A DNA stretch of 64,000 nt from assembly GCA_965153355.1 (NCBI GenBank), contig OZ231126.1:44082001-44146000 (forward strand). The letters are read 5' to 3'. Made by a program: the position numbers and the translations under genes. The DNA is from Flaccisagitta enflata. Its lineage: Eukaryota > Chaetognatha > Sagittoidea > Aphragmophora. Positions within the stretch are counted from its first letter, which is position 1. Every line of letters begins with the position of its first letter. The notes beneath the pieces were generated by a model that saw only the letters and a list, made by a program, of their open reading frames with translations, was not told the DNA's origin and ran no database searches. Positions 14,610 to 29,685 of the stretch are shown in pieces.

Positions 14610-14653
14610 AAAAGGAGGGAGAGAGACAGAGAAAAAAGAGAGAGAAAGAGAAA

Positions 14654-14751
<98 letters not shown>

Positions 14752-14752
14752 G
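14610..14752 (+). repeat. Compound GA-rich / (GAGAGT)n / (TG)n microsatellite
   Basis: GAGAGT units 14655-14690 form a transition between a GA-rich block and a TG run (14689-14752). Confidence 0.95.
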
Positions 14753-15783
14753 ATTTCTACTTTATATCTACTTTATATTGTGTTATTATTATCATTATAT
14801 GATTGATGAGAAGGAGCCTGCCGGGTTAAGAGCCAGCTTGACATGAGCGCATGGGGCTTGCTCTAAAAACAGGCCTGAAAGTATTAAAAACACAATTTTT
14901 TTTCTTCTTATTATAAAACAATTAACTGACAATTCTTTAAATTTCTTTGTTTTTTACAGACACTCCAATTCCACCATTTTCTCCGTTTTCTCTCTCATTC
15001 TGGATCAACCCGCACCATCTCTCTCCTCTTCCTCCCGCCTCCTCCTTCTGCTCTTCCTACTCTACGATTCCACGAGGAAACCTTCTTCTTCTTCTTCGTT
15101 CTTCGATCTTCACTCGACGTCGATCTCCAGCTTCTTTTTTTTTATCCTTCTCCTTTTCTTTTCTTCTCCTCTTCGCGAAAGACGGTAGACAATTTTTTTC
15201 TCTCTCTGTCTAAATTTCCTCGTGTTCTTCTGTCTCTCTCGACCCTCCGCAAGGAAAATCACGCCGTTGCCGAAAAACACTCACACGTCGATTTTCGCGA
15301 GGAAAAAAAATTGAAGGAAAGAAGGGAGGGAACTTGAAAGAGAATAAGAAAAAAAATTTAAAAAAAAAAGGGAAAGAGGCTTTCGAAAAGGACTACTCTC
15401 GCTCGCTCTCTCATCTCATCTCTCTGTCTTTTCATCTCACTCTTTACTTCTTCAAATACATCTGGAGACAGAAATAAGAAAAAACAAAGAGGAAGACAAT
15501 TAAGAAGGAGAAAAAAAATTGGAAGGACTCTGATATGAATCAGTAGACCTCGTAAAGAATGAAAAAAAAATTAAGATAGAGAGAAAAACAAGCAGAAAGA
15601 GCAATGACAATCGATGTTTTTAAAAGTTGGATGAGTGGAGAGATCTGAAAAAAAAATGAACTGACATATTTTTTTTTTCTGTTTTTTTTTCGCTGCCTCA
15701 TTCTTCTGCTATATACAAAAGGAAGGAAAGAATCAAATTTCCTTCGTTTATCAAGTTTCGCAGTTTGATTGGGTGACCAGCAA

Positions 15784-15787
<4 letters not shown>

Positions 15788-15871
<84 letters not shown>
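15788..15871 (+). repeat. (CT)n microsatellite
   Basis: Pure CT run. Confidence 0.98.
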
Positions 15872-15874
<3 letters not shown>

Positions 15875-16221
15875 TTTGTCTAAAACTCGGATTATCTACA
15901 ACACAAGGCTTCGACGCCCATTCATTCACGGGGCTTACATTGCAACGACGCTTCTTTCTTTCGCCTGCGTCTGTTTCTCCACGGAGCGCCGCTTGTCTTC
16001 AGATTTAAGCGCCTGTCATAATTTTTGGGCGCCGTTCGTGAATCGTGTTACTCCTCTCCTTAGTGGGCCTGCCAAATTATTTTCATGTCCACATTTCCGC
16101 CGCGTTTTTGACTGATAACCACCGAATAACTCAGGATGACTTTCATCTCACACGCCAATTCGATCACCTGTAATCGTTATCATCTTCATTGAATTCGTCA
16201 TCACTTATCGGTTGTCTAACA

Positions 16222-16234
16222 CAACAACAACAAT

Positions 16235-16323
<89 letters not shown>

Positions 16324-16324
16324 C
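16222..16324 (+). repeat. (AAC)n microsatellite
   Basis: About 100 bp of AAC with one early AAT. Confidence 0.97.
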
Positions 16325-17124
16325 CACCTTTGTCGAATTGTCCTCACCACTTCATACACGCATAAACCGGTCGTGATTTTGCCCGTCATCTTCCCGTCTT
16401 TCGCTTTCCCATTATCATCATTCCATCTCTCATTTCTCTCTATAAAGCTCCCGCCGGATTTCTTTCGTTCTCGGACCTGGTCCTCCTCCTTTACTTCTCT
16501 GCTTCGTTTTTATTCCCCTGTCATATCTGGATTTTTTTTTTCTTCTGCATATACTCTTTTGAGTATTTCTCTTCATTTCGCGCGGCGTTTCTCCCCTCGC
16601 CGTTCTCATACTTTCCCTCCTTCTCAACCATCCTTCACCGGTCACCACCTTCTCTACCACCGTCGCCGCCAGCTCCTTCTCATCCTCCACCATCCTCATC
16701 ACCACGCCACCACCTCCTTTCAGCGGCATTTGACCATCCACCTCCACCGCCTCCGACTCCCCCCCCCTTACGGCGCGCCAGACACTCGATATTAACTGAT
16801 GATAGAGCGGAGATTTTTTTGAATGCAATTTTTAATATCCTCCTCCATCTCTCCCTTTCTCTCTCTTTTTTCTATCTTTCTCTCTGTCCTCGCCTTTCTC
16901 TTCTCGTCTCTGCTGAGTGGTAATGACTTTACTCCTCCTCTTCTGCGCCCGCTTGTGATTCCATCGCCGCATCCTCTCATTTGTTTTGTCGTGCATCTCT
17001 TCATTAAACTGATTAGTCGCATTTATTCAAACGAGAGCCCTACGCTTTCTCTCTTTCACTCTTCGTCTCTATCTCTCTCTCTCTCTCTCTCTTCGCTTTC
17101 CACTCATTTCCATCTTTGACCGTC

Positions 17125-17231
<107 letters not shown>

Positions 17232-17308
17232 GACGCGTCGTCCTCAGTGATCGGTTGACTCTCTCTCCCTCTCCGGTCTCCCTGGGTATCGCGCGCGACA
17301 ATCAGAGT

Positions 17309-17310
<2 letters not shown>

Positions 17311-17396
<86 letters not shown>
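17311..17396 (+). repeat. (CT)n microsatellite
   Basis: Pure CT run ending 2 bp before a TATAAA motif. Confidence 0.98.
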
Positions 17397-17397
<1 letters not shown>

Positions 17398-17435
17398 TAT
17401 AAATCTATACGCGCCCAGCCCCCCCTCAATACACG
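17398..17435 (+). promoter_or_regulatory. Candidate TATA box with downstream start region
   Basis: TTATAAATCTATACGCGCC follows the CT repeat ending at 17396, and a C-rich stretch with CTCAATACAC sits about 30 bp on, where transcription would begin. The neighbouring GAGA-type repeat would suit a GAGA-factor promoter in an arthropod. Position 7 kb upstream of the start codon is compatible with a 5' UTR exon. This is a weak motif-level call. Confidence 0.18.
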
Positions 17436-17822
17436 GCGAAAAAACTACAGAAGGAGAGGAAAGAGGGAAGAATTCAAACGAGGAAGAAGAGACGGTAACG
17501 AATACGTCGCAAAGTTGATTTGCATTAATGTGAAAAAAAAGAGTCATCCACGCAAACTATCTACCGTAGCGCAAAAAAAAAAAGAAAGCAAATATTTGTG
17601 AAGGAGCGACAAAACGTCACTTGACAACACCTCAAGTTTCTTGAAAGGCTCTGGAGTTCGTTACAAAAGCGAGAAGCGGAGTTCCAAAGAGTCGAGTTTG
17701 GATCAGGGAAGAGAATTATTGGCGCATCTCGGACCTCTCTCTCGTTCCTGGACTCCGATTGTCATATTGTCCCCCCGCGGCGCGGTCTTCTGTCTCTCCT
17801 TTCCTTACTCTCTCTCTTCCCC

Positions 17823-17824
<2 letters not shown>

Positions 17825-17854
<30 letters not shown>

Positions 17855-17914
17855 CTTCTTCTTCTTCTTCTTCTTCTTCTTCTTCTTCTTCTTCTTCTTC
17901 TTCTTCTTCTTCTT
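17825..17914 (+). repeat. (TTC)n microsatellite
   Basis: About 90 bp pure TTC; polypurine/polypyrimidine mirror sequence. Confidence 0.98.
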
Positions 17915-17984
17915 TGCAATTACAAGGCCGCGTTACAAATCCTCTGCGCTCTTTTTCTAAATACAACGACGCCGTTTTCCGCCA

Positions 17985-18092
<108 letters not shown>

Positions 18093-19662
18093 TTCGCTGT
18101 GTTCGCGCCGGCATCTCTCTCTCTCTCGCGCTCATCACGCGCGAGCATAAAAACAGTAATTAAGAACTCAGGTCGTCATTTCAACAAAGTAAAAACTAAA
18201 TCATAGAAAGCCTACGGCGGCGCTCTTTTATCATTTTACATAAACACAGAAATCCAAAACGTGATATAAAAATCAATTATCGCTTCCTGCTCTCTCTCTG
18301 AGATGTAACCAAGTTGGCGATTCAGTGTTTTGGCCACCATTTGACCACAAAAAAAAAGCCAACTGGCGTGCGTAATGGAATCAGAACTCGGAATCGTTGG
18401 AACAATTCATCGGCGCCGCATTCATAGTATTTCCAATCTTTCTTCGCCTTGCCTCTTCCCATCCGCCCCTTCTTCACATCCATCCTCACCGAAGCTCCTT
18501 CTTACATTCTACTCCTCCTCCTCCTCCTCCTCCTCCTCCGCCTTCTGCTCCTCCTCCTCCTGCTTCCCCTCCCATCGACCCTTCATTTCGCGTCGCAACC
18601 TCGTCAACAATCGTCGCGTCGACGTCGAACTTCGACGCCGCAGTTGAGAGGCTTTTCTCGACATTTGAAGGTCAAATCAAGAGATGTTCCACTCGCTTTC
18701 TAGTTTCATTTGTCGACTGTCTATTAGCGTAATTATCATCACACCATCGTATCGCTCTCATACGCCTGATAAAAAAAAACACTCATGTTTTACTAACACT
18801 TCGTCCTTTTTGATAAAAAAAAATGTAAACAAAACAAAAACATTTTTTACCCATCCCTACCTGTGCCAAATTTTTCTTCTTATCCATTATTGCTTATTTA
18901 CATGAAAACAAAAACCCATACAAAACAAAGTTGAAATTTATACCCTGACAAAACGAAACAAACCGTGAGACTATAGATATATACATCGTCATGTAAACAG
19001 TTGGTACATATATTTCCGTTTAAAACTATTCATACATTCAAAGGCGGGAAAAAATCGTTTCATTCTTGCCAATCAATTCATGGTTTACATAAACTCAATC
19101 GCTCGAGATAAATGTCTAAATGTAACCAAAAAAAAATCCCGCGAACTATCTAAATCAACGTCATCAACCTTGAGTATCACCTTTCAGACATCATCCATCT
19201 AATGAGGGAGAAGAAATATACAGAAAAAAATAAAAGAAATAAAAAAAAATCAGGAAAAGACTCTCTCCCCAGTTTCTTGCTCCCTGACATTGCTCGTGTT
19301 TCCTTCTTTGTCCCTCCCTCCCAAGCTGCTCGAGGCGTTTTTTCGATCCGCGGAAAGTTTTTTCCGTTCGCTTTGAAAAAAAAATCGTCGAATTTTTCCT
19401 TCAAATTGGGAGAAATAAAAACAAAAATCGCCGATTTAAACGAAAGAAAATCAATCAGTTTCTTCAATACTCAGCGCTTTTTCATCTAGCACCACGGATC
19501 ACGATCTAGAAAAAAGAAGGTGAAAAGAGAAATCAAGAAGAGCCACTCCTTGATTTTCGCGCGCATCTTCCTTCCCACCCTCCCTTCTTGAGAGAAAAAG
19601 AAATATACAACATTAACCCCCTTCCTCTTTTTCTTTGCGAGGGAGATTCAAGGAAAGAAAAG

Positions 19663-19950
<288 letters not shown>

Positions 19951-22900
19951 ACATAGACTTATTTTTTTCTCTCGTGTTGAAAGGGACAACTTTTTTTCTT
20001 CTCGTCGATGATTTTTTTCTCCTCCTGGTCTTTTTTTTCCCCACATCGAACCGTGCCAAATTCTTCTCCTTGTTCTCGCCCTCAACGCGTGTCTTTGCCC
20101 ACCCCAACCCTCCATTCTCGACTTTCACTTTTTTTTACATCATGAAATTCATCTAACTGCTTGCCTTACGTCGACAAAGAGTGCTACGTAATTAGTAATA
20201 TAGTCCCCGTTAAAACTAGAGGAAAAATCAATTTCTGGCCATCAGAGGGACAAATCTACAATGCGCCATAGCGACAAAAAAAAAGACCAACTTTCGATGT
20301 TGACGAAAACGTTACTGTTAATTCCCATGATTCCTCTTTTCTTTTACCATAGTTTTCCCTTTCTTGTTTGACGGACAGAGACGAGTAAAACCCGGGAAAC
20401 TAGATCGCGTAACAATGGCCGAATGATGAAGTAGTACCTAAAAACAAAAAAAACCCTTTGAAAACACTAACAACTACTAGGGAACAAAAAAAGAATCCGA
20501 AGTAACAATAAAATCATAGACTTGTGGAATTGGAAACAGAAGAAGCAAACTCTAATATAGAAAAAAAAACAATTATCATTTCAGTCTCCTGTTTCCTTCT
20601 TTGAAAAAAAAAAACAACAAATCTGTTTCACTGTGATTCGTTATTTACTAAAGCCCTATCGAATTGCCAAAATTGTACAATTTTTTAACGCACTTTTTGT
20701 TTCGACGGACTTTTTTCACCAAACGTTCGCGTTCACCAAACTTTGTTTTCATCCTCTTTCATCCATGATCAGCGGTCGTTTCACCCAAAAAGAAATATTG
20801 AAAAAAAAATTCAAAACATTTTTTTTTTTGCTCCGCGTGTAAAACACATAATTAAAAAATAAATACTTTTTTTTAAAAACTCATCTGTCTATAAGTGATA
20901 TCAATTTTCCCCTTTTTTTCGCTGCTTTTCGCCATTTTTTCGAAGAAATCTTGCCTAAAGCTACGCTCCCTCTTCCAGGTCTGCTCAGACCCAATTCTCT
21001 TTTTGTTAATTCATCTCGTCTTTATTTCGCTTTCTTCAACTTTCATCTCCGTTTTCTTTGTGCCAAATAAAAAGTAACAAGCAAATAAAAACAAACAAAG
21101 ACGCTGCAGAAAATTGTTGACATTTGTTTTGTTTTCACATTTTGTTACAACGCGTTTTACATTATCTGCCGCGCGGCCCTGTCCTTAAAGTGATCTTCAT
21201 TCTTGTAATCCATTACTTAAACAAACTATCATAATAGCAAGGGAAAACGGAAACAAACAAGCAAAAAAGAAATGAATGAAATGATAAAGACAAAAAGACA
21301 TTAATTCATCCCTAGAACACGAGAAAAACAAACACATGAAACACCTTCATAGAGAGTCCACCGATTGTGTCGAAAGTGATGCTACTTTAGACCGCAATAT
21401 CTGTCAACCGGTGATCAAATTTATGCATGCAGAAAATCACAAGTAGAACAAAAAGAAAGACTGAATTATATAGTCCCATGAAGCACGTGGGTCTCCCGTA
21501 AAAAAAAAACATTCCCAAGCATACAAATACGATTTCGAATGCATCATCAGTCGACGAGGGAGCCTCCAAATTGAAATTCAACCGACGAAAAAAAAGAAAG
21601 ATATATTTTGTATCGCTCCCGCCCATCATCTCTTTTTCTCCGCTTGACCCTTCGCTTTTTTATAGTTATCATCTTGTGCATCGTGTCATGTGTTACGTCC
21701 CGTTATCTGTGTCGCCGTCATCAGCATCATCATCAACATTAACGTCATTATCATCTCAGTCGAAGGTGAATCGAAACAAGTCCAATAATAAGAACATGTA
21801 ACAACTAAAAAAAAAATCACTAGGAATTCATCATCATCGGAACCAATTTCATCAATAAAAACCAAACTGTGATGACACACACGTACGCTTCCCACAGTAT
21901 CAGCCCGCACAGTGACTTTCTCTTGCTCGTGTTTTAAAATTACTCCATTCCGATTTCCCCCAATCTTCTCCGTCATTATTTTTCCTACGCGTCAATTTTT
22001 TACCCGTTTACATATTCTTGCTCCGTGGCGCTCCCTTCCGGCGCCATTTGAAACTTTTTTTCTCCATGCTGGCATTGCTGGAGGAAAAGAAACAACAACA
22101 GTGACAATTTATGCTCTCTCTGTCTCTCCCTTGTCCCGTGATCTTCATTCTTTCATCCACTTAATCTTTGAACTCAATTGAACTCGCTTCCATGAATGAC
22201 ATTTTTCTGACAAGGGGAGAAACGTATTATACTAACTCTTCCCTCGCTTTTTTGTGATCTTCGAATAAAAAGTCATCATTCCACTTGTTACGCATTTGTC
22301 GCTCGCAATAAGAATAAACAAAACAACTTTGAAATACAAACAAACAAATTGAAAAGAAATTGTGGTTTCCTCCGCATGCATGAATGCGAACACACACATG
22401 AATGAAATGAGCATAGACGTCAATGAGTAATGGTATGACCATTTCATTAAAAACTTCAAAAAGCTTTTATTTCAAAAACACACGTGAAGGACATTTGAAT
22501 TGAATCCTAGTGCATTTTGCATTTATAAAAAAAAAAGCAACCACAGTTATCGACTTTTTCTCGGATGACCATCGTGCTTTTCAAACCAAACCACATCGCG
22601 TCGCCACATTATCGAGTAAACCATTAAAAAGGAATGGAACAAAAGCTAAGGTAAAAAATAAAAAAAGAAAAGAAAGAAAGAAAGAAAGAAAGAAAGACAT
22701 TAGAAACCAGACTTAGACACAGTGCGAAACGGAAAACTTATCCGTCGTCACGAGAGGAGAAAAACAAACAATTATTTTTCGAGAGAAAAAAAATTCCACA
22801 TTTTATGTCGTCAAAAATATAAAAAAAAAGAGAAAAAATTTTTCTTCTATCTTTTGTTGTTTGTCAAGTATAAAAGTATATGAATGCGCGTGTGTGACGA

Positions 22901-24206
22901 CGGAATCCACTTCTTTCGGCTGCTTTCCTCGCATTTTCGTCGGCTCGGCCTTTCGGCTGCGCTTCCATTCAATCGACCCACCGCGAAAAAAAAGGAAGCC
23001 TTCAATTTTAGGCCTCAAATAATTTTTTGACGGGTTTTGGGATAAAGAATAATAATTCTTTAGAAATTAAAACCGACTTTTGTCATCACCATCATCATCC
23101 ATCTCTCTCTCTCTCTCTCTTTCGAGCTCTCGGGTGGGTAAGGTTTTTGATTTCACTCTCAACTGCGGAACCTGGAAACTTGGCGAATTAAATAAAAGAG
23201 GCACACGCACACTCTGCGTGCGTGCAGTTTCGACGTGTCCGATGCTACGTGTTTCAAGGCCGGACACTCGGCGATTCGCGGGAGTGACAGACGTTATCAA
23301 AGTCGAGCCTCTTTAATTTCGGCGTTTGAAAAGTAGAGAACGACGAAAGAAAGGGCCTTTTGTGGTGGCCGAGGCGGCGATCGCGGGCACCCTAAACGGC
23401 ACGCCCGCCTTAAACTCAATACTCGCGTCACTTTTTTTTGCTGTCCGCCTCCAATATGCCGAATTTCCCTTTTATTAATTCCGAGACCTCAAAAAAATAG
23501 AAGAAATTCCGGCTTTTAAATGCCTCTTCTTCTCTTCCAATCGTTAAAAAGAGCGAAAAAGAGTTAAAGAAAGAATGAGAAAACGACACTAAGTAAAAGA
23601 AAAACATTATCATCTCTTTTCTCTCTCTCCATAACTCAGCCTGTCTCTCTCTCTCTCTCTCATTCTCTCATATTTTCCTCCATCTCACTCCCTATCTCAC
23701 TCCTCTGCCTCGTCAACCTATGAACGTGCCAAATTTACTTTTTTGAAACTTTTCATTGATATTTTTTTTCCTTTCACTCACTCTGCTGCTTCTTGTCCGC
23801 GTTTCCGTGTCGTTTACATCCAATTTCAATTTATTCCCCGCTAAAATAAGAAGAGGAAGAAAATGAAGAACCTTTCATTTTTAAGAAGAAAGAAAAAAAT
23901 CGTCGTCTCTTCTTCATTTGTCGATTCTTGATGTAGAAAAAGAGAAAGACTTTTTTTTTATGCTTGCGGCCCACAAACGAAATCATTTTCGAGGAAAGAA
24001 AGAACGAAATTCGCCTCAAAAATCGAAGGGGAGGTCTTTATTTTACTCTCCCCCCTCTCATCACTCTCATTAAAGACATTATCTCTCTCTTTCTCTTTGT
24101 GAATTTCTTTTGTCTAACTTTTCTTTTCGTGGCGACCTGAGAGATTTCCTCATTGCATAGGACTTACCGCGTCACACCATTTCCATGTGCTTCTACCAAT
24201 AAAAAT

Positions 24207-24303
<97 letters not shown>

Positions 24304-24304
24304 C
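24207..24304 (+). repeat. (AAC)n microsatellite
   Basis: About 97 bp of AAC lying 190 bp upstream of the start codon, possibly within the 5' UTR. Confidence 0.97.
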
Positions 24305-24496
24305 TCGTAACAAGATGAAAAATGCAAACTTAAGCATCATGATTCTTGATCATCATTTTCGCCGGAAATCGATTCGTCGAAGTAAAAAATGATCCATAAG
24401 TCAGCGGAAATCATTTTTTCATTCATATTCACTTCATAACAAAAAAGCAAAAGAAAATTCTAAATTAATTAAAATTCTATTTTTTGGGAAAAAAAA

Positions 24497-24601
24497 ATGG
24501 CGGGCGCGGAATTGTACGCTTCCACGTGGAGCGACGGCTTGACGACCGCCGCCGCCAGATGGCATCAGAGTCTGAGAGAAATGAACAACCTGAGACTGCA
24601 G
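24497..24601 (+). CDS. BTB gene coding exon 1 (residues 1-35), start codon
   Basis: Begins MAGAELYASTWSDG and ends REMNNLRLQ at a GTGAGA donor. The ATG follows eight adenines and is followed by G, a good animal start context. An in-frame TAA at 24470-24472 rules out an upstream extension on unspliced DNA. The segment W-S-D..L..A..RWHQSLREMNN matches the first helix of BTB domains, which precedes the D-hydrophobic-T-L strand supplied by exon 2. Exon length 105 nt leaves phase 0, matching exon 2. A GA microsatellite begins about 15 bp after the donor. Whether 5' UTR exons lie upstream cannot be told from sequence alone. Confidence 0.82.
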
Positions 24602-24610
24602 GTGAGACTA

Positions 24611-24615
<5 letters not shown>

Positions 24616-24654
<39 letters not shown>

Positions 24655-24706
24655 GGACAGAGACGGACAGAGACGAACAGAGACGAACAGAGACGGACAG
24701 ACAGTC
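24616..24706 (+). repeat. (GA)n then 10 bp (GACGGACAGA) array
   Basis: GA run 24616-24652, then five 10 bp units alternating GACGGACAGA and GACGAACAGA. Begins 15 bp inside intron 1. Confidence 0.95.
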
Positions 24707-25333
24707 ACAAACAGATAGACAGATAGAGAGAAACAGATAGCAGACAGAAAGAGAGACAGAGAGAGTGACAGAAATTGCACAACTTATACACAGATAGACC
24801 GAAATAAAGAAAATAGGTAGAGATACAGACACACAAAAAGTCATCGTTGATGCTGAAGAGGACAGGAGAGTTACAGTTCACTGTTGTCAACAGAAAAGTA
24901 CTAACAGGAAAGTAAAGATCAGTTGATATTTGATACGCATCGTCAACAGTTTGATGGAGACAGAATGATGGAGATAGAGGCGTGACTGTTCTGAGATTTA
25001 CAGAAAGCATTGTTGGTGATTGAAAGGCAAGATGTGGCCTACTAGTCTTTGACCCACAGTACACCCTTACAGTACAACTTATGAAGCAAATCACTCGGCA
25101 GTATTTTAAAGTCAGTATTGACGATTCAAGTATCGAGCAAATTGTTAAGCTAGAACGAAATATTACTCTTTTTCCTCTCACCATGCATGTTGACAACCTT
25201 TGTCTTTATCAACAACATTGTAATTCTCTCTCTCCATTTGTTTGTTTGCTGAATTGTTTATTTCAATCTCTGTCTTCTCTTTCGAGGGAGTAGTTTTTAT
25301 GTGTATAATATAGTAAGCCTTACAAAAGGCAAC

Positions 25334-25502
25334 AGTTGCGGACGGTTGAACAGGGGCCGTACTACAAAGAAATACATACTTGACTCGAACTGACTTAAAA
25401 CCCCATAAAAGAGACGAAAAGTACTGTAATTCAATAATGTAACGGAGGGACAGACCGACGGACGGACATAGCAAGGTGTGGTCGCGTGTCCGCGACTAAA
25501 AA
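25334..25502 (-). mobile_element. Family II element, subfamily a
   Basis: Minus-strand head TTTTTAGTCGCGGACACGCG, GTCCGTCCGTCGGTC, and right end near 25334 (GTTGCGGACGG on +). A truncated second head (TTTTTAGTCGCTTTATCCG) sits at 25588-25610. Confidence 0.7.
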
Positions 25503-25954
25503 GAAAGGATTGGGTACATTACTACATTTCAATAACATTTCTCCCATTTAACTTTAAAGCATCATTGAATTCATTGTTATTTTCATTTTTAGTCGCTTTA
25601 TCCGTCTGTCCGTTCGTCGGTTGATCCGAATCAAATAGTGCCCCTCCCCCCTCTTTATGTAAAATCTGCTATTTATCTTCCAACAAACCATTGACATGAA
25701 AAAGTAAGTTAATCAGAAACGGGGGGGGGGGTTGTTTGGAAAAAAATTTCGTCAGTTAAGTTCATGGCCGCGTTGGGGCCGTTCAACTTTTAGGATTCTT
25801 TTTGGCCGATTCGGTACTCACTTGTTCATCCCGACAAAAAGTTACTAAAGGGTATCCGGTACTGCTGAAAAATTAATACTTGCGCGACTTTTCCTGTTTT
25901 TAATTATTTTCATCTCTCTTTCTTCAGTTTGTCTATCTGTTTCTTTTTTTCTCG

Positions 25955-26069
<115 letters not shown>

Positions 26070-26407
26070 ACTCCCTCATTATTTCCCAGTCACCCTCCCC
26101 CACCTTCCCTTCCTTCCTTATTTGGACGGTGTACATTTTTTTTTGTCATTTTTTTTATATTGATAATCGATTGATTCTTAAAGAGGAAACGTCTTCATTT
26201 GTTTGATGGTCGCACTTCCTGAATTATTCAATAGTAAAAAAAGTATTGAAAGGGTTTCAGATTTTGATCCTCGTTTGTCCCCGAATTTGCATTTCCGATC
26301 ATTTCCGTTTTTTTTTTCCTTTTTTACCTTTTCTTTCTTTACCTTATTTGTCTTCACCTTTTTTTCCATAATTAATTCAACTGTCTCTTTTTCTTTTATG
26401 GTTTTAT

Positions 26408-26537
26408 TAGATCGCGTAGACGCGACTCAAAAAGTTGGCATATCGATCCGTCTGTCCGTCGGTCCGTCGGCAATTTATTTGTGTTGAAAGCCTTTTTTTG
26501 CATTACTCCGCCTGCCCAACCATGCGCGACTATTACA
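26408..26537 (+). mobile_element. Family II element, subfamily a
   Basis: Head AGATCGCGTAGACGCGACTC, GTCTGTCCGTCGGTCC, right end CCCAACCATGCGCGACT. Directly followed by a subfamily c copy. Confidence 0.65.
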
Positions 26538-26544
26538 GATGTCC

Positions 26545-26826
26545 TTGTTTTTAGATGCGTCCGTCTGGAACGCATCTCTATAAGAGGGTCTGTCCGTCCG
26601 TCGGTCGGTCCGTCGGTCCGTCCGTCCGTCCGTCACGCCTGTGTAAAAACCGCGTTTCTCGGCTGTTTTTGGCTACGGTGAGATCCTACACTGAAACAAA
26701 TGATCAACCAACATGTTTTGAGTCTTTTCACCCGTCTGTTCGTCCATCTGTCTCTCCATACATATGTCGCATGATCAATACAGCTGAGACACAGCCCGGA
26801 CGCATCGTTGCCCGATCGGGCTTGTT
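26545..26826 (+). mobile_element. Family II element, subfamily c, copy 1
   Basis: Head TTGTTTTTAGATGCGTCCG with second stem arm GGAACGCATCTCTATAAG, then (GTCC/GTCG)n, then GCCTGTGTAAAAACCGCG, and right end CCCGGACGCATCGTTGCCC. Over 85% alike by eye to 45480-45775. Confidence 0.85.
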
Positions 26827-27160
26827 CTGCCATTCAGCGATTTGCGGCTGCAGATCGTAGTGATGCTCGTTGAATTATCAAAACCACAATTACCAACAAG
26901 ATCAGTTAGTTGCAGGCTGTCTGTAGATCAGTTGGTTACTACCATACTTGGACTTTAAAAAAGCGACTCTACCGCCATGCCATGATGACTTAGTATGTTG
27001 CTGTTACTAGAACGATCCTCTCCTTGTTGGAATATTACCTATTATTGATATCTTTTTTTCTCTGGACGACTGCAAAATCACGAGCTCGCGCGTAAATTAG
27101 AAAAGTTATTATTCCTCATCCTCTTCCGTTTTCATAATATCCCTCCTTACAAACATTCAC

Positions 27161-27171
27161 TCTCTCTCTCA

Positions 27172-27257
<86 letters not shown>
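27161..27257 (+). repeat. (CT)n microsatellite
   Basis: CT run with one ATTTT interruption at its left. Confidence 0.97.
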
Positions 27258-28275
<1,018 letters not shown>

Positions 28276-28616
28276 TCGGGCTGATAGACAGATGCAGATG
28301 GACGGACAAAGCTTTCTATGGAGGCGCTCTTCCGCCAAAAAGCAAAAAAGCCATGAACACAGGAAAAAATCATCATTCTTCGTTTCTAAAAAATGTATGT
28401 TTACTACAGGTCTTGGCCTGACAACAATTTTTAAAAACTGCTTGGGTGCTTCTGACGCCATTTTTTGTTCTACGTCCTCAGGGGAATTATCTCCGTCCAA
28501 ACATCCACCCATCGGTATACCTTGCCTCTGAGCCCTGAGCTTCAGGGCTCGGATTCAAGATTCTCGTCCCATACTTGGACTTTTAGCCTTAACTTAAAAC
28601 AAGTTGTAAACCCGGA

Positions 28617-28828
28617 GTAACAATATCCTCGCGGACGGGTGGGCAGGGGCGTTCAACCCCCTTTTGCACATACCCCTACAGTGTAGGACCTACACAATCC
28701 TACACATACACCCGCAACATCTACACTCGCGTTGTCACACTCTTCAACTCGAGCCTTAGGGACCCATGAACGGAACTCACCGACCTACCAAGCCTCTTAT
28801 TGAGTTGTTAGTAAGCGACTAAAAAGGC
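28617..28828 (-). mobile_element. Family II element, subfamily a, degenerate
   Basis: GTAACAATATCCTCGCGGAC, GGGTGGGCAGGGGCG at one end and AGTAAGCGACTAAAAAG at the other (minus-strand head). Centre diverged. Confidence 0.6.
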
Positions 28829-29373
28829 TAAGGCTAAAATTATAAACCTGTGGCTCTTACATCTTAGGCCTGAATTTGAAATTTTAGAACCTGGGCCTGG
28901 GGTTAGAATTAGGCTGAGGCAGATTTTTTTTCGGTGGGGATTGTTCGTTTCTTCGTGCTGAGTGCTCAGTTTATTTCATGATTACTCCCTTTATCTATCT
29001 TTACTTGATATTTATTTTTCACCACTCAATAATCTCCAGCCCTCGTTATGAATTTTCCCACCCCTCCCCTTCCAATCCCTTCTCATTCATAACTGCTGCT
29101 TCTAGTCCTGCTCCTCTTTCTCCGCTGCTTCTTCATCATTTCTCTATCGCTTTCTGGCGAATGTTTTTTTTTTTCATGTTGTTTTCAAAACGATCATGAG
29201 TGCCCAAATCTTAACAAAGGATTGTAAAGTTTAAAGAGTTCAAGGCAAGAATTTTTTGGGTTACACGTTTGCCTCATTAGTATCTTTCCCTACTTCAGCT
29301 CTGAGCTTGCACAATGCACATGTACCTTCAATTTAACCTGTCCATTTTGAATGTTAGTTGACCTGTCTGTCTT

Positions 29374-29426
29374 TTACCAATAAAGGCGACTTTCGCCGTA
29401 GGAAAAAAGTCGTAAGTGCTAGGTTT
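29374..29426 (+). repeat. Interspersed 50 bp repeat, second copy
   Basis: Partner of 14555-14605; see that entry. Confidence 0.65.
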
Positions 29427-29529
29427 TGGAATTTTTTGTGATTGTGTTTTGTCTGGTTGATTGCCTTTTTTTTTCTCCAGGCATCTTTTTGGTTTGTTCC
29501 ACTCTCTACATGTGTTTCTCTGTTTGAAA

Positions 29530-29685
29530 CAGAGGCATCCAACCTCCATCCACACCCCAACCCCAACCCTCACACTCAAGCATCTAAACCGCTTGTTTTT
29601 CCACTTTTCCACTCGGACGGACAAACGGACCAACAGACCGATGGATGGACTGATAGACAAAGCCACTCATAGAGTCTAGAGTTGA
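29530..29685 (-). mobile_element. Family II fragment
   Basis: ATCCAACCTCCATCC / CCCCAACCCC resembles the right part of the 36503-36745 copy; then CGGACGGACAAACGGACC and CATAGAGTCTAGAG, a decayed head. Confidence 0.5.

Noticed and set aside
16373-16795. 140-codon frame, candidate first exon of another gene
   Set aside because: Composition only reflects pyrimidine-rich DNA; no splice partner or conserved motif.
24705-25196. 163-codon minus-strand frame
   Set aside because: One end is repeat-derived (Ser/Leu/Cys), no motif recognised, and no transposase or reverse transcriptase residues seen.
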